Source of the DNA: Xiphophorus maculatus
Lineage: Eukaryota > Chordata > Actinopteri > Cyprinodontiformes > Poeciliidae
Direction of reading: 5' to 3'
Assembly: GCF_002775205.1 (NCBI RefSeq)
Contig: NC_036447.1
Span: 9,412,501-9,476,500, forward strand
DNA: 64,000 nucleotides
The translations under genes were made by a program, and so were the position numbers. The notes below the pieces were generated by a model. That model saw only the letters and a program-made list of their open reading frames with translations, had not been told where the DNA came from and searched no databases. Of the stretch, positions 28,001 through 43,000 are shown piece by piece; positions within the stretch are counted from its first letter, which is position 1, and each line of letters starts with the position of its first letter.

Positions 28001-31000
28001 AAATGAAATCTCTTTAAGATTTAATTTTTGTTTAGATTTGTGTATTGCAAAAGTGCTTGAATGCTTGCAATTGCAATTTGTTTATGTTAGAATCTCAGAC
28101 TTTTTATGTGACCAGCACAAGTTGTGAAGTGGAAGAAAAGGTTTTCATGGCTTTCTATTTATTTATTTATTTATTTATTTTTACAAATAAGTCATCTGCA
28201 TCAAACACATGTTCGATGCAAATCTTAAAAATCCTTTGGGCAAGCTTTTTACTTACTAATTCAAATGTTACCATGAAACATTTTAGGTACAACACTGCGA
28301 ATTTGCTTTTATAACAATTCATTTTTTCTGTCACTTAAACAATAAATATAACTACAAACATTGAGTGACTTTTACTCCATAGCAGACTTGGAGTTCACAC
28401 ATTCATTAAACTCCGTTAAATACAGCAGCAAATTTGAAGATAATGACTCTGTTCTTGTTGCTCACACACAAAAATAGCTGTAAATCCCACAAATTTAGGT
28501 AACTATATGCAGGCATGTGAGCAAAACCAGTTTTATTTTTCAGATTATATCTCACATTTGCCTCCCAATTTTGAAGGGGAAGTCCTTTACTCACCTTCTC
28601 TTCTTTAAATGTCCCATTGCTACAGCAGTGAATGGTGTATATTTTCCTGTTTCTCAGTGGAACTGTAGAGGGATATTTACTGTGGCAAGTGTATTCAGTC
28701 TGGAAAAGGAGGGAGGCCCCCTGCTGGGAAGGCAATAATGGTGTTCTGGTGTTCAGCCAGAAGGTGGGACAGAACGAGACGAGCATAGTAAGGGTGACAT
28801 TGCTTGTAACCAAACAGACACACGTCTAGTCTGGGAGGAACCCCTTTATTTTTAATAAAAATCATGTTTTTGTCGTTTTCTTTTTTCTTATTTGACATTG
28901 GGATTGGAGCATTCATCATCAGTTTCTTTGTTAAATATAGCACAATTGCTGATGTTTGAATATATTCATAATGGATATTGATTTCTCTTTCTAAAATTTT
29001 GAAGCATTTGAAGGAAAATCTTATATTTTTAACTTTTGAGCCACTGCCATTCTTCTTATCAGGGATTGATCTGATTGGCTAAATGAGTCGTTGGTTGTCA
29101 TCATCAGTGTAAACCTTTCATGTATTTGATCTGATTTTATTAAAGATGGCCTCACCCATCTTTCAGGTCTGACCTGCTGATTCCATTGTTGATCAATTCT
29201 AACATGTACTGTGAAGACTCAGCTGTGTTCACAGCACAATTAAATTCTACTTTAAACATGAAAGAAACAAATGTACTGCAGGTTCCCTGATACAAGGGTA
29301 AGTTTTAAATTCAACAGAAATGAAAAAGATTGTCATACTATTCTAATGAATGCATCAAAGCGGGATTTTGAATCTAGTCCAAAATGAAGTGCTTTTGAAT
29401 CCACAGTGGGTTCGGACCGCTAGTGCATCAATAAACAGCATGGTTAAAAGTGGAGTTTGTAGTTTGGATTCATTTATTAAATGGGGAAAAGAGAACAGTT
29501 TTTTCTATATCTGACATCTTGAGCTTATTAAAGGAAAAGTTTGATTTTGATCTTTGGCCGATTGATTGGTGCATCGCTGCTTATTAGTTTGCAGCCTCAA
29601 ATCCAACGATGATTGTTGGATCTGCATTAATCCTGGACTGAGCAATAACATAGTGATTTCTACTGTGGAATATAAACATTTAGATTATTTTCCTATTTAA
29701 TTTGTTTACAATTTTTTCTATAATCAGGGAAATAATTGCATGTTGTTCCCTAGTGTGTGATTAAATTGGGTTCCCTTTTGATTACATTTTACAGGGCAGA
29801 GATTATTTGTTGTTTTCAGATGTTTTACTTGGATGGAAAATGTCTGCTTTATAATATTTAGTTTCTTGTATTAGCTTAATATGCAACAACTTCATCTAAA
29901 AACTGTGCTTCATTTTTGTTTCATAGTAGGATTTTGCTCTTAGCACCAGAGACGTCCAATCAGAAAAAGATGAAGCCACTTGCCTCTTTGTCCTGGCTCG
30001 GATGACAGTGATGAAGTGCAGTGAAATAGCTTCACCATGTTAGTTCTTGTTCTCTTTTTGAGGTCCGTGCCCGTTCTCACTCTAAGTGCTGACAGTGTAT
30101 ACATTGTAGACCCATAAAGCAGTTAGGATATACACCACCTGGAGTCTCCATGCTGAGCTGCACAGAAATGCTCGACCCTGCTGCCTCTAATTTCGCTTTG
30201 ATTGTTGCACTTTTTCAGCACAGCAGATGGGAGGCCGAGTTCGTTTTAAGACTTCAGCAGAGTTCATATTATGAAGCTTAACGGTTCTGCATGTAAATTT
30301 CATTCTTTGTTACACGTGTTTTTGTTGCCTCAGGGAACAGGACAGCACTTCTTGCCTATTGCACAGAAATTAGACCTCTTGTATTTAAGATAAAAGAGCC
30401 GCCATATGCTGGTGGACAGCAGCATGACGTTGAGATGTCGCTGTCTCAGTCTCACATCCGTGCTGTGAGAACAGATAATATAGAAACATGAGGAGGAGTG
30501 TGTCTGTGCTGCTTCGCTGAGCTCTCCAACATGAGACCGATCAGGTTGTTCTTCTTGTTCTAATTTATGTAAGGGAATAAATCAATCCTGAAATATTCTG
30601 CCCTGCTGGAACATTATCGCAGCGTAAGAGCCTCCTTCAGGCTCAGTCACTGAAGTGATAAAACAGTGTGCTCATCCATGTTTTGGAACATGGGAAAGCT
30701 GCAGCTCCCTGCGCTGTTAGTTGTCTACCCAGCAGTGAATTTACAGGCTCGGCTGTGAATCCTCAAAGAATCAATTTCTGTGTCTCAGCAGAGCCCAAAG
30801 AGCCTTCCGTCGGTCTGTAAAACATTCAGAGGCGATCATTTCTGACACATTTCATCCCCTCTTCTTTTGGACCCATCAGCTGCAGAATCCTGTCCTCTGG
30901 AACCTCTGAGTTAGACAGAGTAGGTTGGAGGATTTTCAAAGTGGTTCGACTGTGGACCGTGTCTGATTTTTAACATGTACTCCAACAATTTGCCATGAGG

Positions 31001-34000
31001 AATGTGTGAGATGTTCCCCGCTGTTCCTGAGGTGAATCCAAAGCTCCCTGGGACAATGGCTGCAGAAGAAGAATTAAAGTGGGACAAAAAGATGGGGGGA
31101 AAAGTAGCATGTCGTAGTGCTGAAAGGCAATAGGTTATAATTTTCCTGTGGACTGGTACTGATCTGATTGGAGATGGGATACGCTTTGGTCAGGGGGCAG
31201 TCCATCACAGGACAAACAACCAATGCATTCAAAAGGTTATTTAGATTAGCCTAATAGTCATGGTTTTGGATCATGAGAAGAAGCTGGATTACATGGAGAG
31301 AAGCCATGCATGCACAAGGAGAATATGCAAAGTCCATGTTGGTTGGGATTTGAATCTAAGACCTTCTTGCTTGGTTTATAGCCAGAAGGAATAGCCGACC
31401 TGCTGCCATAGATTAGGTATATTGCCTGTCTGCTGGCCTGAAAGGCTGGGTCTTGGTCCTGTAGTCCAAACTTTTACACCAAATTGCACTGATAGTGCTT
31501 TATAGTTGTTCACTGATTGGGAAAAGGGTTATAACCTTAGTTTCCAACCAGCTGATTATTAATCAGGATTAGACAAGTGCAAGGTTGGTCGATTCCAGTC
31601 ACCAGACAGGTTTCTTGGTTCATCTCTAAAAATAAGACTTAAGAGGACCTTGGTGGTGCTCCATGAAAAGACTCAGATATATGAATACAGGGAAAGGAAG
31701 GGCAGAAGTAGCAGTTGTGAGTGATCATAACTGCTGGTTTGTTGTAGCAGCAGAGATGACCGGACTGCACCAGGCAGCAGAAGAATGAAGCAAAGCATCC
31801 AGTAATGAGAGATTCAGTCCGTTCTGCTTCCAACCACACCTGTGAATCTCCAAAGGTTATCCTGCTTCATAATTTGTCAGTATCAGTCAGTCTGCCACTA
31901 AGGAATCCATTCAGGCCTGTTTGGCAGGCAGTTCTTTCGGGGAGGGAGAGAGGCAGCTCATTTTCTTGATGAATGTTTATAGTAAATTCCTGCCCTGCCA
32001 GGTCTCTGATCCATCAATGTTTACCCAGTAAGCGGATGGACATGGGGAGAACGTGGGTGGGGAGGGGGATTAATGGTGAGAGGTGAAGTAAAGGTTGAAA
32101 GGTGAAACTCCAAAGCAGACATCAGGTTGTGGATGCAGGGGATGTTGGCAGGGTGCAGCCCTGCCTCTGCAGACCACAGAAAGGTCATGCCCCCAACAGT
32201 GGAGGCTACCCAGGCACATTTCTGCTTTTTATCATCGCTTATCTTTAGCTCATTCTTTTATTTTCTTTGTTGTTGGTGCTGTTTGTAGGATAACTCACTG
32301 TCCTGCATCTGTAAGCTTTATTACACTTTTCAGATGAGAAGTAGATAACAGATAAATTGTTAGATTAATTATGTTTTTCGTTTTCTGTCAACAAACTGAT
32401 CGGGTTACTGATTTACTCATGTGTGTATCGAGGTCAAATGTTGCCTTCATGTGTATAGCATGAATCCAGTGGTCTGCAGAAATAAAAACATATTGGCATC
32501 CAGCCTTCAACCCATATGTTTGCTTTGATAAAATGCTTGGTGCCGAGGAGTAACATTTCTCTCAAAATAACCTTTTCCCTCCGACTAAATTTGTTGGCAA
32601 AAACTTGACTAATTACGTCAACCAGGACTCTCCCGCTGGCAACAGTATCCAAGGCTAAACAAAGTAGGCGGGGAGGAAAAAAAAGTTTTCACACACGAGT
32701 CAGACTTTGGCGGATGGATAATTCCATAGTCAAAGAAGTGCATTTTCTTTACTAATGTGTATAAGGGAAAATCTTATAAAATAAAGCCAACATTGGCAAC
32801 TACAAAGTGAGAGTGCATGTTTATGGGAGGAATAAAAATAGTTGTATCCCAAATTGAACATGTCTTTAGTGCAAAAAAAAGTCGCATAAATACATCAGCA
32901 TGTCTGTGATTAAAAAATGTAAAAAAATATACACTCAATAATTCTGGTCCTCTGATCAGCTTAATTCAACACAGAAAATAGAAAATTTTGTACTTGGTCA
33001 AATATTTCTTGACTTAGTATTGGTTAAGATAATTGCAGTTTGAAGAAACAAGACATATTGGAAAATAATTCATTTATAAAACATACTGGGACCTCAGCAG
33101 TGAATGGTGGAAGTGTACAAAACCACAACAGTTTGGTGTTGGCAGAGGATGAGGTTTTGAGTGGTGAAGCTCACATGCTAAACTCTGCTGCTTAACCCAC
33201 AAACATTTTCTTTTCAAATATGAGCCAATTTAAAGAGAAACGAACAACTTTCCAACAGTAATAGATCTACTACCAAGCACTATTGTTGCCACAGAGAAAT
33301 TATCAATCAACATAGATATTTTTACTTGAATAGCTTTTTCCCTCAAATGTTTTTTTTATTTTTTATATTTGTGTCAAAAACAATGAAGTTTTATTTTATA
33401 CGTTTGTGCTGTTGAATTCTATTCAAATCTGCTTACCAACTGGCACAAAGCCCCAAAATATTTTCATTTTATGTTGGTATGAAATGATTTCAAACATTTC
33501 TTTCTCTCCTTGCTCTGATATTTGTTTCTTTTTTTGTACAATGATAATCAAGGCTACTGTGCTCCTCTATTCCAAACTGGGTCCAGTTTATTAAGTTTCT
33601 AATAACTGAACCCAGCTGTTTACCTTTTGTACTCACATAGTTTTGCTGTGTAGTTCAATTAAAAAAAAACCCTACTCCTCCCCAAAGGAGTGGCTGGTTC
33701 CCTTTGGGATTAGTACTGCAACGGATACTCATTCCTCAAAATGAGTATCATTCCATTCCTGAAAGTACAGTGAACTAGTGATAAACTGTTGACAAGCAAA
33801 ATTTCTAAAAGTTTAAATGAACAGGTTGACTAAAAAATAGACATGTTGCTTCCAACAGATCACGTTTGAGACTTTAGTTCCTGGTGTGGGCTGATCAGCA
33901 GTTCTCAGATTTATCTCGGAGCTCGCTCAAGCCTCAGACTTCCACTCACCTTTATCCTCTCCTTGACTACTTCAGAAGTGTTTACCCAACAAACACTTCA

Positions 34001-37000
34001 GATCCCTGCTAACCTCAGTGCAGTTCGTCTTTGAGGAGTGTAGGTATCAGGAGGAAGTTGACATTTCAACCCTCCTGCTGTCCTTTTTCACTCTCTGGTC
34101 TGAGTCTCAGCTGCTGTCCTTTTCCCTTCTTTATTCCTATTTCCATGTTGTTCACTTGTGTGTTGATGCATTTTCCACAAGATGACACTTTCATTTAGAC
34201 TTTTGCTTAACTGCCTCTGATAGAATTTTTTAAAAATTACTCTACATATAAAAAGAATAATTATTTTAAGTGATTTTTAAAAATGCATTAAACACAGAAA
34301 AAGAAAATTATCTCTGCCTCTTTCTGAGAGACCATTATTATGTCCCCGGCGCCTGCTCTGTCAGTTTGGCATTTTTGAAAGGTACAGTCTCATGACAGAA
34401 ATCCAGCTGAGGAGGAAGAGAAGCTGCAGATGTGCCAGTCAACCTTTTCTGCTGGAAACAAACAACAAAGTTGAGTGTAACTGCCCTGTCCCTCTTGCTG
34501 CGAGATGGGAAGCGGGGATTTCCATGAATTCTCAATTTCTCTTCTCTGCAGCAAAAAAGTAGCTGTCATTGTTGGCTTTATAATGCCTGCTATGCGTTTT
34601 ATTAGGGCTGAATGTGATGGAACACCACGGTTGAACACATTATTGTGAAGTGGATTTGTAGGAATGGATAGTTTTCCACAGATTTTCATGAATAAAGCTT
34701 TGAAAGTTGCAGGATTTGGAAGTCTTATCAGCTTTGCACATAGAAACAGTTTTCTGCCTTTCTTTGCTGAAAAATAGCTAAGGTTCAGCTAGTTGGGATG
34801 GAGATCACCTGTGAATATCAGTAAGTCAAGTTTAGCCACAGTGTCAAATTTTTTGTTTACAAGCTTTGACTAGGCCGTTCTGAAACGCAACGCTTCTCCA
34901 CACTCCACTCAGTGCTTTTCAGTCAGTTTAGGCTGACTGAACTCTTCAGTTTTGGTGGACTGCCATGCTTTGATAGGTTTACATTTGCACCTGCTCGTTC
35001 CATTTTCAGATGATTGATTGAAGATTAGCGACTTTCTTCAAGACTGTTGGTTTACTAATATTCTCCAGGAAACACTTGTATTGAGGTGCTACTTAATTGA
35101 CTTTTGAAGGCAATTGGTTTCACAGGATCATATTAAGTGTTATCAGAGTATAGGAGACTGAGTACAAAGGCACAGCACGTTTTTCCTTCCACTGAACAAT
35201 TAAGTAATGTGCTGTTCTGTCACAAAACTCCCAATAAATGCATTAAAGTTTGATGTTCCATCAGTAATGTGACAAAATACTAGCGAGGCCCCGTTATCAC
35301 GTCATTTCAACTTTGTGTCCTTGAGATTGTGTGGTACATTTACTGACTCTCTTGCAAACTGATATCAAAGTGATGAGCAAAAATTACACACTCTTTGATC
35401 TACACACACACTTCAGTTAGTGATAAAGTTGGGAAAGAAGTGTGTGACAGTGAAGTCGGTCCAAAAGTCACTTCCACTCCTCAGCGAAGTCCTAACCTCT
35501 TTATCTCACCTTTGAGATAAAGGTCCTCGTAGTTTCTTATCCGCTCTGATCCGTTGCAGTTTCAGGTCTTTTTCCTTGTTGATAGCTTTATAAACCTGCT
35601 TTCTAAGCTTTTCACAGCTGTGTTGTCCGTTTGACAGAAAAACGCTCCTTGTAATTTTTCCAGCATCCCTCTCTCCCATCTGTCCCACGTCCCTCATGGT
35701 GATGAAGCTCATTAACAGGCCTTCTCTGTCAGGTAGGATGGTGCAGGAATGCGAAGCTGGGCGGGGGCTCCCCTCAGTGTTTATATTTAGATCCTGGGAT
35801 ACTGCAGGTATGGTGTGCTGATTTTTAATGAGGTCCACAGCAGAGTTTGGATCATGTCAGTCTCACACAGAGATGGTGAAGAAGAGATAGCGTAGTAACC
35901 ATCGACTGTAGAGTTAATGGTTCTATTAGAGTCAGGTGTCATTGTGAGTCACTGAGCAGCCTGTTTATCCAACAAAGCTAAACAGATTTGATTTACACAT
36001 AACTGTAACGTGTAAATCAATTAATTACACATTACAATTATGTGTAACTGATTTCTATCAGAAGTTATTTGGACTTACCTTTTGTTTCTTTGTTTGATTG
36101 TCATAACAGTCACTCATGGGGAAAGTTCAAGACTTTAGGCAAACCAGTCCAGAACTTATACCCTCTTCTTCAGCAACTTATCCTATTTAATCTCATACAT
36201 ACTTAATTTTTTTCTTGCGGAACTTTTGTCAGGCAAAAGTTTGAGTTGCGCTCAGACATCTTCATTGCATTTTGTTACTAACTAGTTGCTAACACCCTTG
36301 CTAGCTGACTAGTTTTTTGCATCTATCACACATGGAATGTGATGAACAAAAGCAAAGGGCCGAAGTCATCGTCACTTGGGGAGAAACTCAACACACTGGA
36401 GGCGATGGCGACAACATTTTTCAGCTTTCTTGTGTTCCAGCACAAGCTAGCTTGTTCGTGTTGTGCACATGTGCAAACTTTCACATGCATGAATGTCACT
36501 GGCCACTTGGCTGGAGAACGGTTAGCGATTGTCGAATCATTGTGCAAATCTGGTACAAGATTTATTGATAGGGGAAGACAAATCCTAGAAAAGCAGATTT
36601 ATCACCTGTTGGCTTGTTTTCACCACTGGCTTACTTCTGTTGCCAATACATACCAGGCTAGGGTCGTTCTATGCTAAGAAAGGTTTAAGTTTGGCACTAT
36701 GGGGGTTAAAACTGTTGAGAAAGACAAAGCGGCTGCCAAGAGCCACAAACTGACCCCAGAAAATGTCAGTTTTTGCTATGCTTGATTGTAATACAACAGA
36801 ATCACTCAACCATCACATATATTTGTAAAATTCTAAGTCTGTAATTTGACTTGCTGAAACTTGCAGATACCCTGCTTCAACACACAATGATGGGTGATTA
36901 ATAGGCTTTTATTGAACTAAAGTTAATGCAGGGAAACATCTGAAACATGCAGAAGTTGGGAACCACCTCTCTGTAGGGTAGCTGGAAGCTTCCTCATCCA

Positions 37001-40000
37001 GTGGATCATTGCTACTATTTGCTTAGAAAGGAGCTAATTGAGGTGATTCTCACATGAGTCTATGCCTCTGATATAAACAAACCTGGATACCGGAAGTTTC
37101 CCAGGCTTGTTCCTCAGGGGGGGAGACACCAGAGCAGACCCAGAACTATATTTGCCTTCCTGGCCTATAAATGCATTGAGATAGCTCAGCAGGAGCTGAA
37201 GAGTTTCTCTAGAGAGAGTCTGGGTTTTTTTCTCCTTGAAGTCAGTCTTGGATAAATGACAATGAATGCAAAATAATGTTTGTAATATTTATTTTTAAAC
37301 ACAGCTCAATATAAATAATATAGTAGAGATTTTAACCCAGAAAATACTGCTTCACAAAAGCATTGGTGGTTTTAGAGTACAGCCCTACAGTAAAAACTGG
37401 TTAGAAAATCCAGCTTATGTTGTGTAGTCAAAACAGACGGTTGCTTCGCTCTGGGACTATTTCAGATACTTTTGCCAGGGAAGATGTGTGTGTTACTCTA
37501 ACAATTAGGTGTTAATTTTGACGTTTTCCTCTTTTTCAGAGCATAGTGTCAAAATACGCCTCTCAGTTTCGGGGAAACTCTCAGCATGATGCACTTGAGT
37601 TTCTCCTGTGGCTGCTGGACAGAGTTCATGAAGATGCCAATCCAACTCCTGACAACAACAACAGCAGCAAGACCAAAGCCAGCAGTAAGGTGAGTTCACA
37701 CTGCTCTGTTTACCTGCCTGACTTTAAATGTTGAGTATGTTTAAGATGATAAAAAACCTTCTGTGATACGATTCACACAAAGACTTACTTACTTTTTTAC
37801 AATATATTTCCTTTAAAAATTCCCACGAAACTAATTTTAAAAATCTCAGCTGTCCCTCATGTTTTCTAGCTCGCCAGGTTTCCTTTGAAATGTTTGCTGG
37901 AAACTATAAAAACCTGAAATTCTGAAGGATCTAGCTGATATGTTGAGTGTCTCGTTTTTCCACACTGCACAGATGTTTTACGAGACAACAAGGACAGATA
38001 TCTTCTGCTCTGCAGCTCGACTTGTAAAAGTATTCAAATCCTTTGAGGTTTTTTGCACTTTGTTGTATTACAACAAACTCCACCAGAGTTTGTGACTCTA
38101 AATCATGGACCAACACAAAGCACTTCATAATTCTTAAGTGGAAGAAATAAATATAAAGTTTTCAAATGCTTACTAACTGAAATTCTGAAAATTGTGGAAT
38201 GCAACTGTATTCAGCCATGTTGAATCAATATTTTGTGGAACTACCTTTTGCTGCAGTAATCATACTTGGAAAAGTTAAACAATGAATCCTGTGATTTTGT
38301 ATATAATATGTGCTACACTGACATATTTTCTAGTGATTCTTTCTTTTTTAATTCCCTATATACAGGAAAAGTATATATATATTTTTTTGTATAAAGACAT
38401 ATTTTGATTTACAGTATGTCTTTTAGAAAACATCTTTAATAGCTTTGGACATTCACTCCTGGCATTTCTGTCGTCTTTTCAAAAAGGCCTAAGTTTTTTC
38501 ACATTCAGTCTAATCTTGCCTCACATTTTCAATCGAAATTGCATATGGACTTTGACTGGGCTATTCTTATACACGAAAATGCTTTCATCTGAGACATTTA
38601 AGGGTTGATATCCTGCTGAAAGGTTATCAACCTTTCAGAAAACTAACAGGTTTTCTTCTAGGATTGTTCTGTATTTAGCTCCATCCATATTTCCATCAAC
38701 ACTAAGTCAGTTTGACTGTCCATACTGAGAAAAAGGCATCCACACAGCATGGTGCTGCCACCACCAAAAATGAATTGCATATCCTTTAACACTGGTCAAA
38801 CATTCTTCTTCGCAGTTTTATCTTTTGTTACTTTCTTATTCTTTTTTCTCTTTTCTTATCCTCTAAATGCATCTGGTATTCCAATATATTTGTAATTGTA
38901 ATTAAAAATGTTCTGTAAAGAACCATGTGAAGATCTATCTTTTAGGAATCCTTTAAAAGGACAAGATTTTTGTTTTTATTTTGGTCAGAGAAATAATAAT
39001 AAAAAAAAAACAACTATAAAAATGTCAGCTTGTGTGCAGTTGGTGCTATGTCTATGAAAATCAGAGATTAGGACTCTTTAGCCTGCTGTTCAGATGAGGC
39101 TGCCGGGTCTGATCTGAATCTTTGTGTTCAGCAGTTTGTTTTATTGTTGAGATGTAAAAGAAGCAGCTGGGAAAGTGGGAAGCGTCTGCTCCATCTCTGG
39201 GTGTGTGAGTGCTCACCTTGGATCTGTGCTGTTGGAGTGTAGCCAGGATTGGATATGCTGTGCAGAGGATGGAAGTGAAGGGCAGACATGACATGATTAA
39301 GATGATGAAAATTTGATATTAATTTAATCAGAGTTGGTATAGGTTCTTCTTTACAGATTCGTCTTTATCCACTGATCTCATGGTTTTCTCAGGACTAAAA
39401 ATACTAAAAGTAATTCCTAGAGGAATTTGATGAAGCATTCTGTTGTCATGACCTGGATCTTCTAATTGACATCTTAATTGGATTGATTTTGTGATTATTG
39501 TTTGTATCACAATCAGATTTACTGGATGTGGCAACCTGCTGTGATCGGCACCCACTGTGACAAACCTCCACTGTGTGATTACATGTATTAAATATCTTCC
39601 CAGTGTTCTGTGATTTTTAAATAAATAAATGAGTACAGTTGGTGTTTAAGAGTCACTGCTGAGCCACCCATCAATCAGCTTCTCCAAAAGAGGACACAGA
39701 AGGACAGAGGGTGCATTTAGTTGATTAACATTAAAATAGTGAAGTAATCAATTCAGAATAGGCTATGTCTCCATCTTAATGCACTGACAAATAGATTTTT
39801 TTCTCTTCCCCTTGTTTATGTGTCAAAGTGAACTTGTATGTATACAATATTTCAGTCAGTTTCTGCATAATGTTAGACTCATGGTTCTGTTGTTTTACAG
39901 TCCTTACCATTTGTAGTTACAATTTGCAAATGTATCTACCTTTTCTTTTTTTTAAATGGCTAACATTCAGTCTTCTTCATCCAGTTAAAACGTCCACACA

Positions 40001-43000
40001 GAAGAGTGTTGTCAGCGCAGTCCAGTAGACCTTACTATGATGAGTTGACTGGGAAAAAAAAAAAGATATTTGTGGTTTAGATTGTACTGCAATCAGAGCC
40101 AATTGGACTGAAAATGGATGTGGTATTCATATGAGGATGTGACAGTGATGCAGCTTTGGGTTGTTGATTACAATCCCGGTTCAGAATGTTCTTCAGTTTT
40201 AAGAAGAACATTCTTAAAACTGTTCTTCTTAAGAAGAGCAGTTCTTCTTCTATGCTTCAATCAAAAGAAACTATTTTTGTTCTTGATGCCACAATGAAAA
40301 ACAATTTGTTTTAATTTGTGAAAATGGTTAGATTTCATTGTGAATCAAAACTTCAGAGAGTGGCTAGTGAAGAACTGAATGGAGGTTTGGTGTATTATAA
40401 TCTAGTTAACGATAAAATGGGTATAACCAATCCCTGGATAAATTATCCAGCAATTAAACGACCTGAAAATCGCCGAAGTTGTTATTTAGACATCTCTAAA
40501 TAAGACTCTGAAATATGACAATAAGACATGTTTAATTCTCTTTAGACTTGTTTTGATATGTGAATAATCTACTGCACAAGTTGTCCCTGAAAACGTCTTA
40601 AAAGTTCAGCTGTTGAGATTTCCCCTCTCCTCAAAGCAAGTCTGTTTTTCAACTAAAAAAAACAACAATAAATAATACTTCCTGACATTTACAAAATAAT
40701 TGTTACACAGAATGAATCTCACACTTCACAATTAAGCATATATTTAATCATGAAATGTCAGCCTGACATTTTTATTAATAGATTTTCGTTTTTCTCCTTT
40801 GTTCTTGGGCTGTTTTTTCAAGTGTTACATCTTTCAGGCTTTAGCCTCCACTTCCATGACTGCTCACAGTTACATGTTTTTAAAAGATAAGACTGAAATG
40901 GTTTTTGCCAGATAAAAATAGGAGCATGTTGGAGAACAAGGACGACAAATGATAAAGTAAAATTACTTGGCAGTGAGAAAGGGAGTGTTACAGCCTTGAA
41001 TCTACAATAATGCAGCTCAGGGAAGTTGAGATTAGGTCAGCAAATGATTGTTGTTCTCATTGTTGCAGTCATAATTTGTGCATAATTTTCTCTGGTAATC
41101 TACAAGTATGCTTTGTTCAAAACAATATGGGCACTTAAAATGAATACTGGCCACTCTTTTCCAAAGGTAAAGGTTGGATTTTCTTTCCATTTCATCTTAT
41201 GTGTGAACAGCAGTGCTGTAAAATATGCCAAAATAAACATTAAACTGAAATAAAAATGGACTCCAGAGTACAGCAGGACCTGGCAGTCTTGAAAAGTTTT
41301 ATTTTTTATTTTTTTTACTGTTTCACCAGAAAATAGCAAGTAGCAGCTTGTCAATGCACTGTCCTCAGTTATTTAGATGATGCATTGAAAGCATTCCTGC
41401 AGAGGTTTATCCAGGTTTGCTTTATCTTGTTTGAAAATTCATGCCAGTGAGTGAAATATGCAACACTTGACCAGATCCTTCCTGTTGTGAAATTCCCCGT
41501 TTGTGCACTAAGAGTACAGTAAAGATCTACACTGAAACACACATGGAGACTTGCTGTATTTAATCAGAGTATGCAGGCTTTTTTTTTTTAATGGAAACGC
41601 TGTATCAATTACATTTTTTGTTTGGAATCATAAGTAAAACGATGCTTTCAACCATTTTGCTCTCACGCAGGTGGCATAAATATTTTGTTCTAATATCATT
41701 TTATTATAGAACTTCAAGAGAAGATCAAGTTAAATCAGTATTGGCCAGTAAAATCATACAAAAAGTCGGGATTAACAATCGTGATTAATGCATATCCATA
41801 TTTAACACCCTAGCTAATACTGGAAGTACAGTAGCTAACATTTTATCTTCATTAATCAATAACTTCTATACTAAAGCTTGTTGTTGTTTGACATACCCTG
41901 TTAACACAAATTTTAAAGTATGTTTGGTTCATGGACTGGAGAAAGATGTTCAGTTTCTGGTCACCAGCCAGTTTCTCATTTTTATTTTAGTATTTTACGC
42001 TGTAGCTGATGTCCAGTGCAATAAAAACTAACAGAGAAGGCATCTGGACTCCAAGGACAAGAGATACATTTGCATAAGCTTATATAACAAGCTGATTTTC
42101 TGGCATACTAAGTAATATCAAGGCCACATGTCTATCATCTAAACAAGCATTTGTATTAAATGCTAGCTTTATAATCACTGTTTTTTGAGAACACCCTGTC
42201 AGATAAATTTAAACCCATCATCACTATGGAGGCTGTAACTTGTCTTGTATGTTCCTATCATATTACGCCTAATTTGTTTTCCTTTCTCCATTTTTTTCAC
42301 ATATTACAGGGAAAGTGACTCACAAAGGCTGCCTGTTTCTTTAAATCTAGCTAATGGAAATCCAAATAAATCAATAAATCCACCCATCCATTCTCTAAAC
42401 CGCTTTTCATGTTTAAGCTGGCAAGGAGACTAAAATCTCTGCCAGCAAGAGTTAAATAGGAGACATGACACAACACAGGCTTGTCACAAGTCAGTGACAG
42501 TGCGCACTAATGTTCACAAGCATGCCCACACGTGTTGATCCCAGGCGTTTTCTTAGAAATTACTCTGAAATTTGATCATTTACAGTTACAAAGCTGCCAG
42601 AGAAATCATCTAGATGTACCCATGTTATGTCAACATTTGGATAAAATGAAACTGGCGTTCACAGAGGAATGTGCACACCTGTGGCAGTGCATTAACATAT
42701 GTCAGCTGTTCCGTCTGTTTCACGCAATAATTGAGTTGGCAAAAATGTTTGCCAACCAGCTCTATAGGAGTACTTTGGCTGCGCAGCAAAACATGGTTTG
42801 TATTATTGTCATATGTCCTGAAAATCAGTTGAAAACAAGCAATGGAATGAAATGAAACGAACACCCACACATTTGTACTTACTTCTGAAGGAGCTTGTTC
42901 GGCCAGTTTTCCAATAAATTTCAACATCATACAGAGAATAACTCATGATTGGAATAGAAATGAGTCCGGCGAAAATGTCATAACATCGTCAGGCGGTGTC

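Larger units (their letters stand above)
25017..37539. other. usp43 intron 1 (12.5 kb)
   Basis: AT-rich DNA without recognised genes. It contains a poly-C/(CA)n tract (26474-26503), a GA/A tract near 27384-27408, a family A repeat scrap with a (TTTA)n tract (28040-28200) and a teleost dispersed-repeat remnant (31195-31390). The rest shows no coding signature by eye. Confidence 0.6.

Noticed and set aside
35506-35838. 110-codon - strand frame in usp43 intron 1
   Set aside because: The composition is not clearly coding and no domain is seen; there is not enough to call a gene.
36339-36677. 112-codon + frame starting MMNKSKGPKSSSLGEKLN
   Set aside because: Overlapping frames on both strands are of similar length, and no family is recognised; it lies in usp43 intron 1 without splice support.
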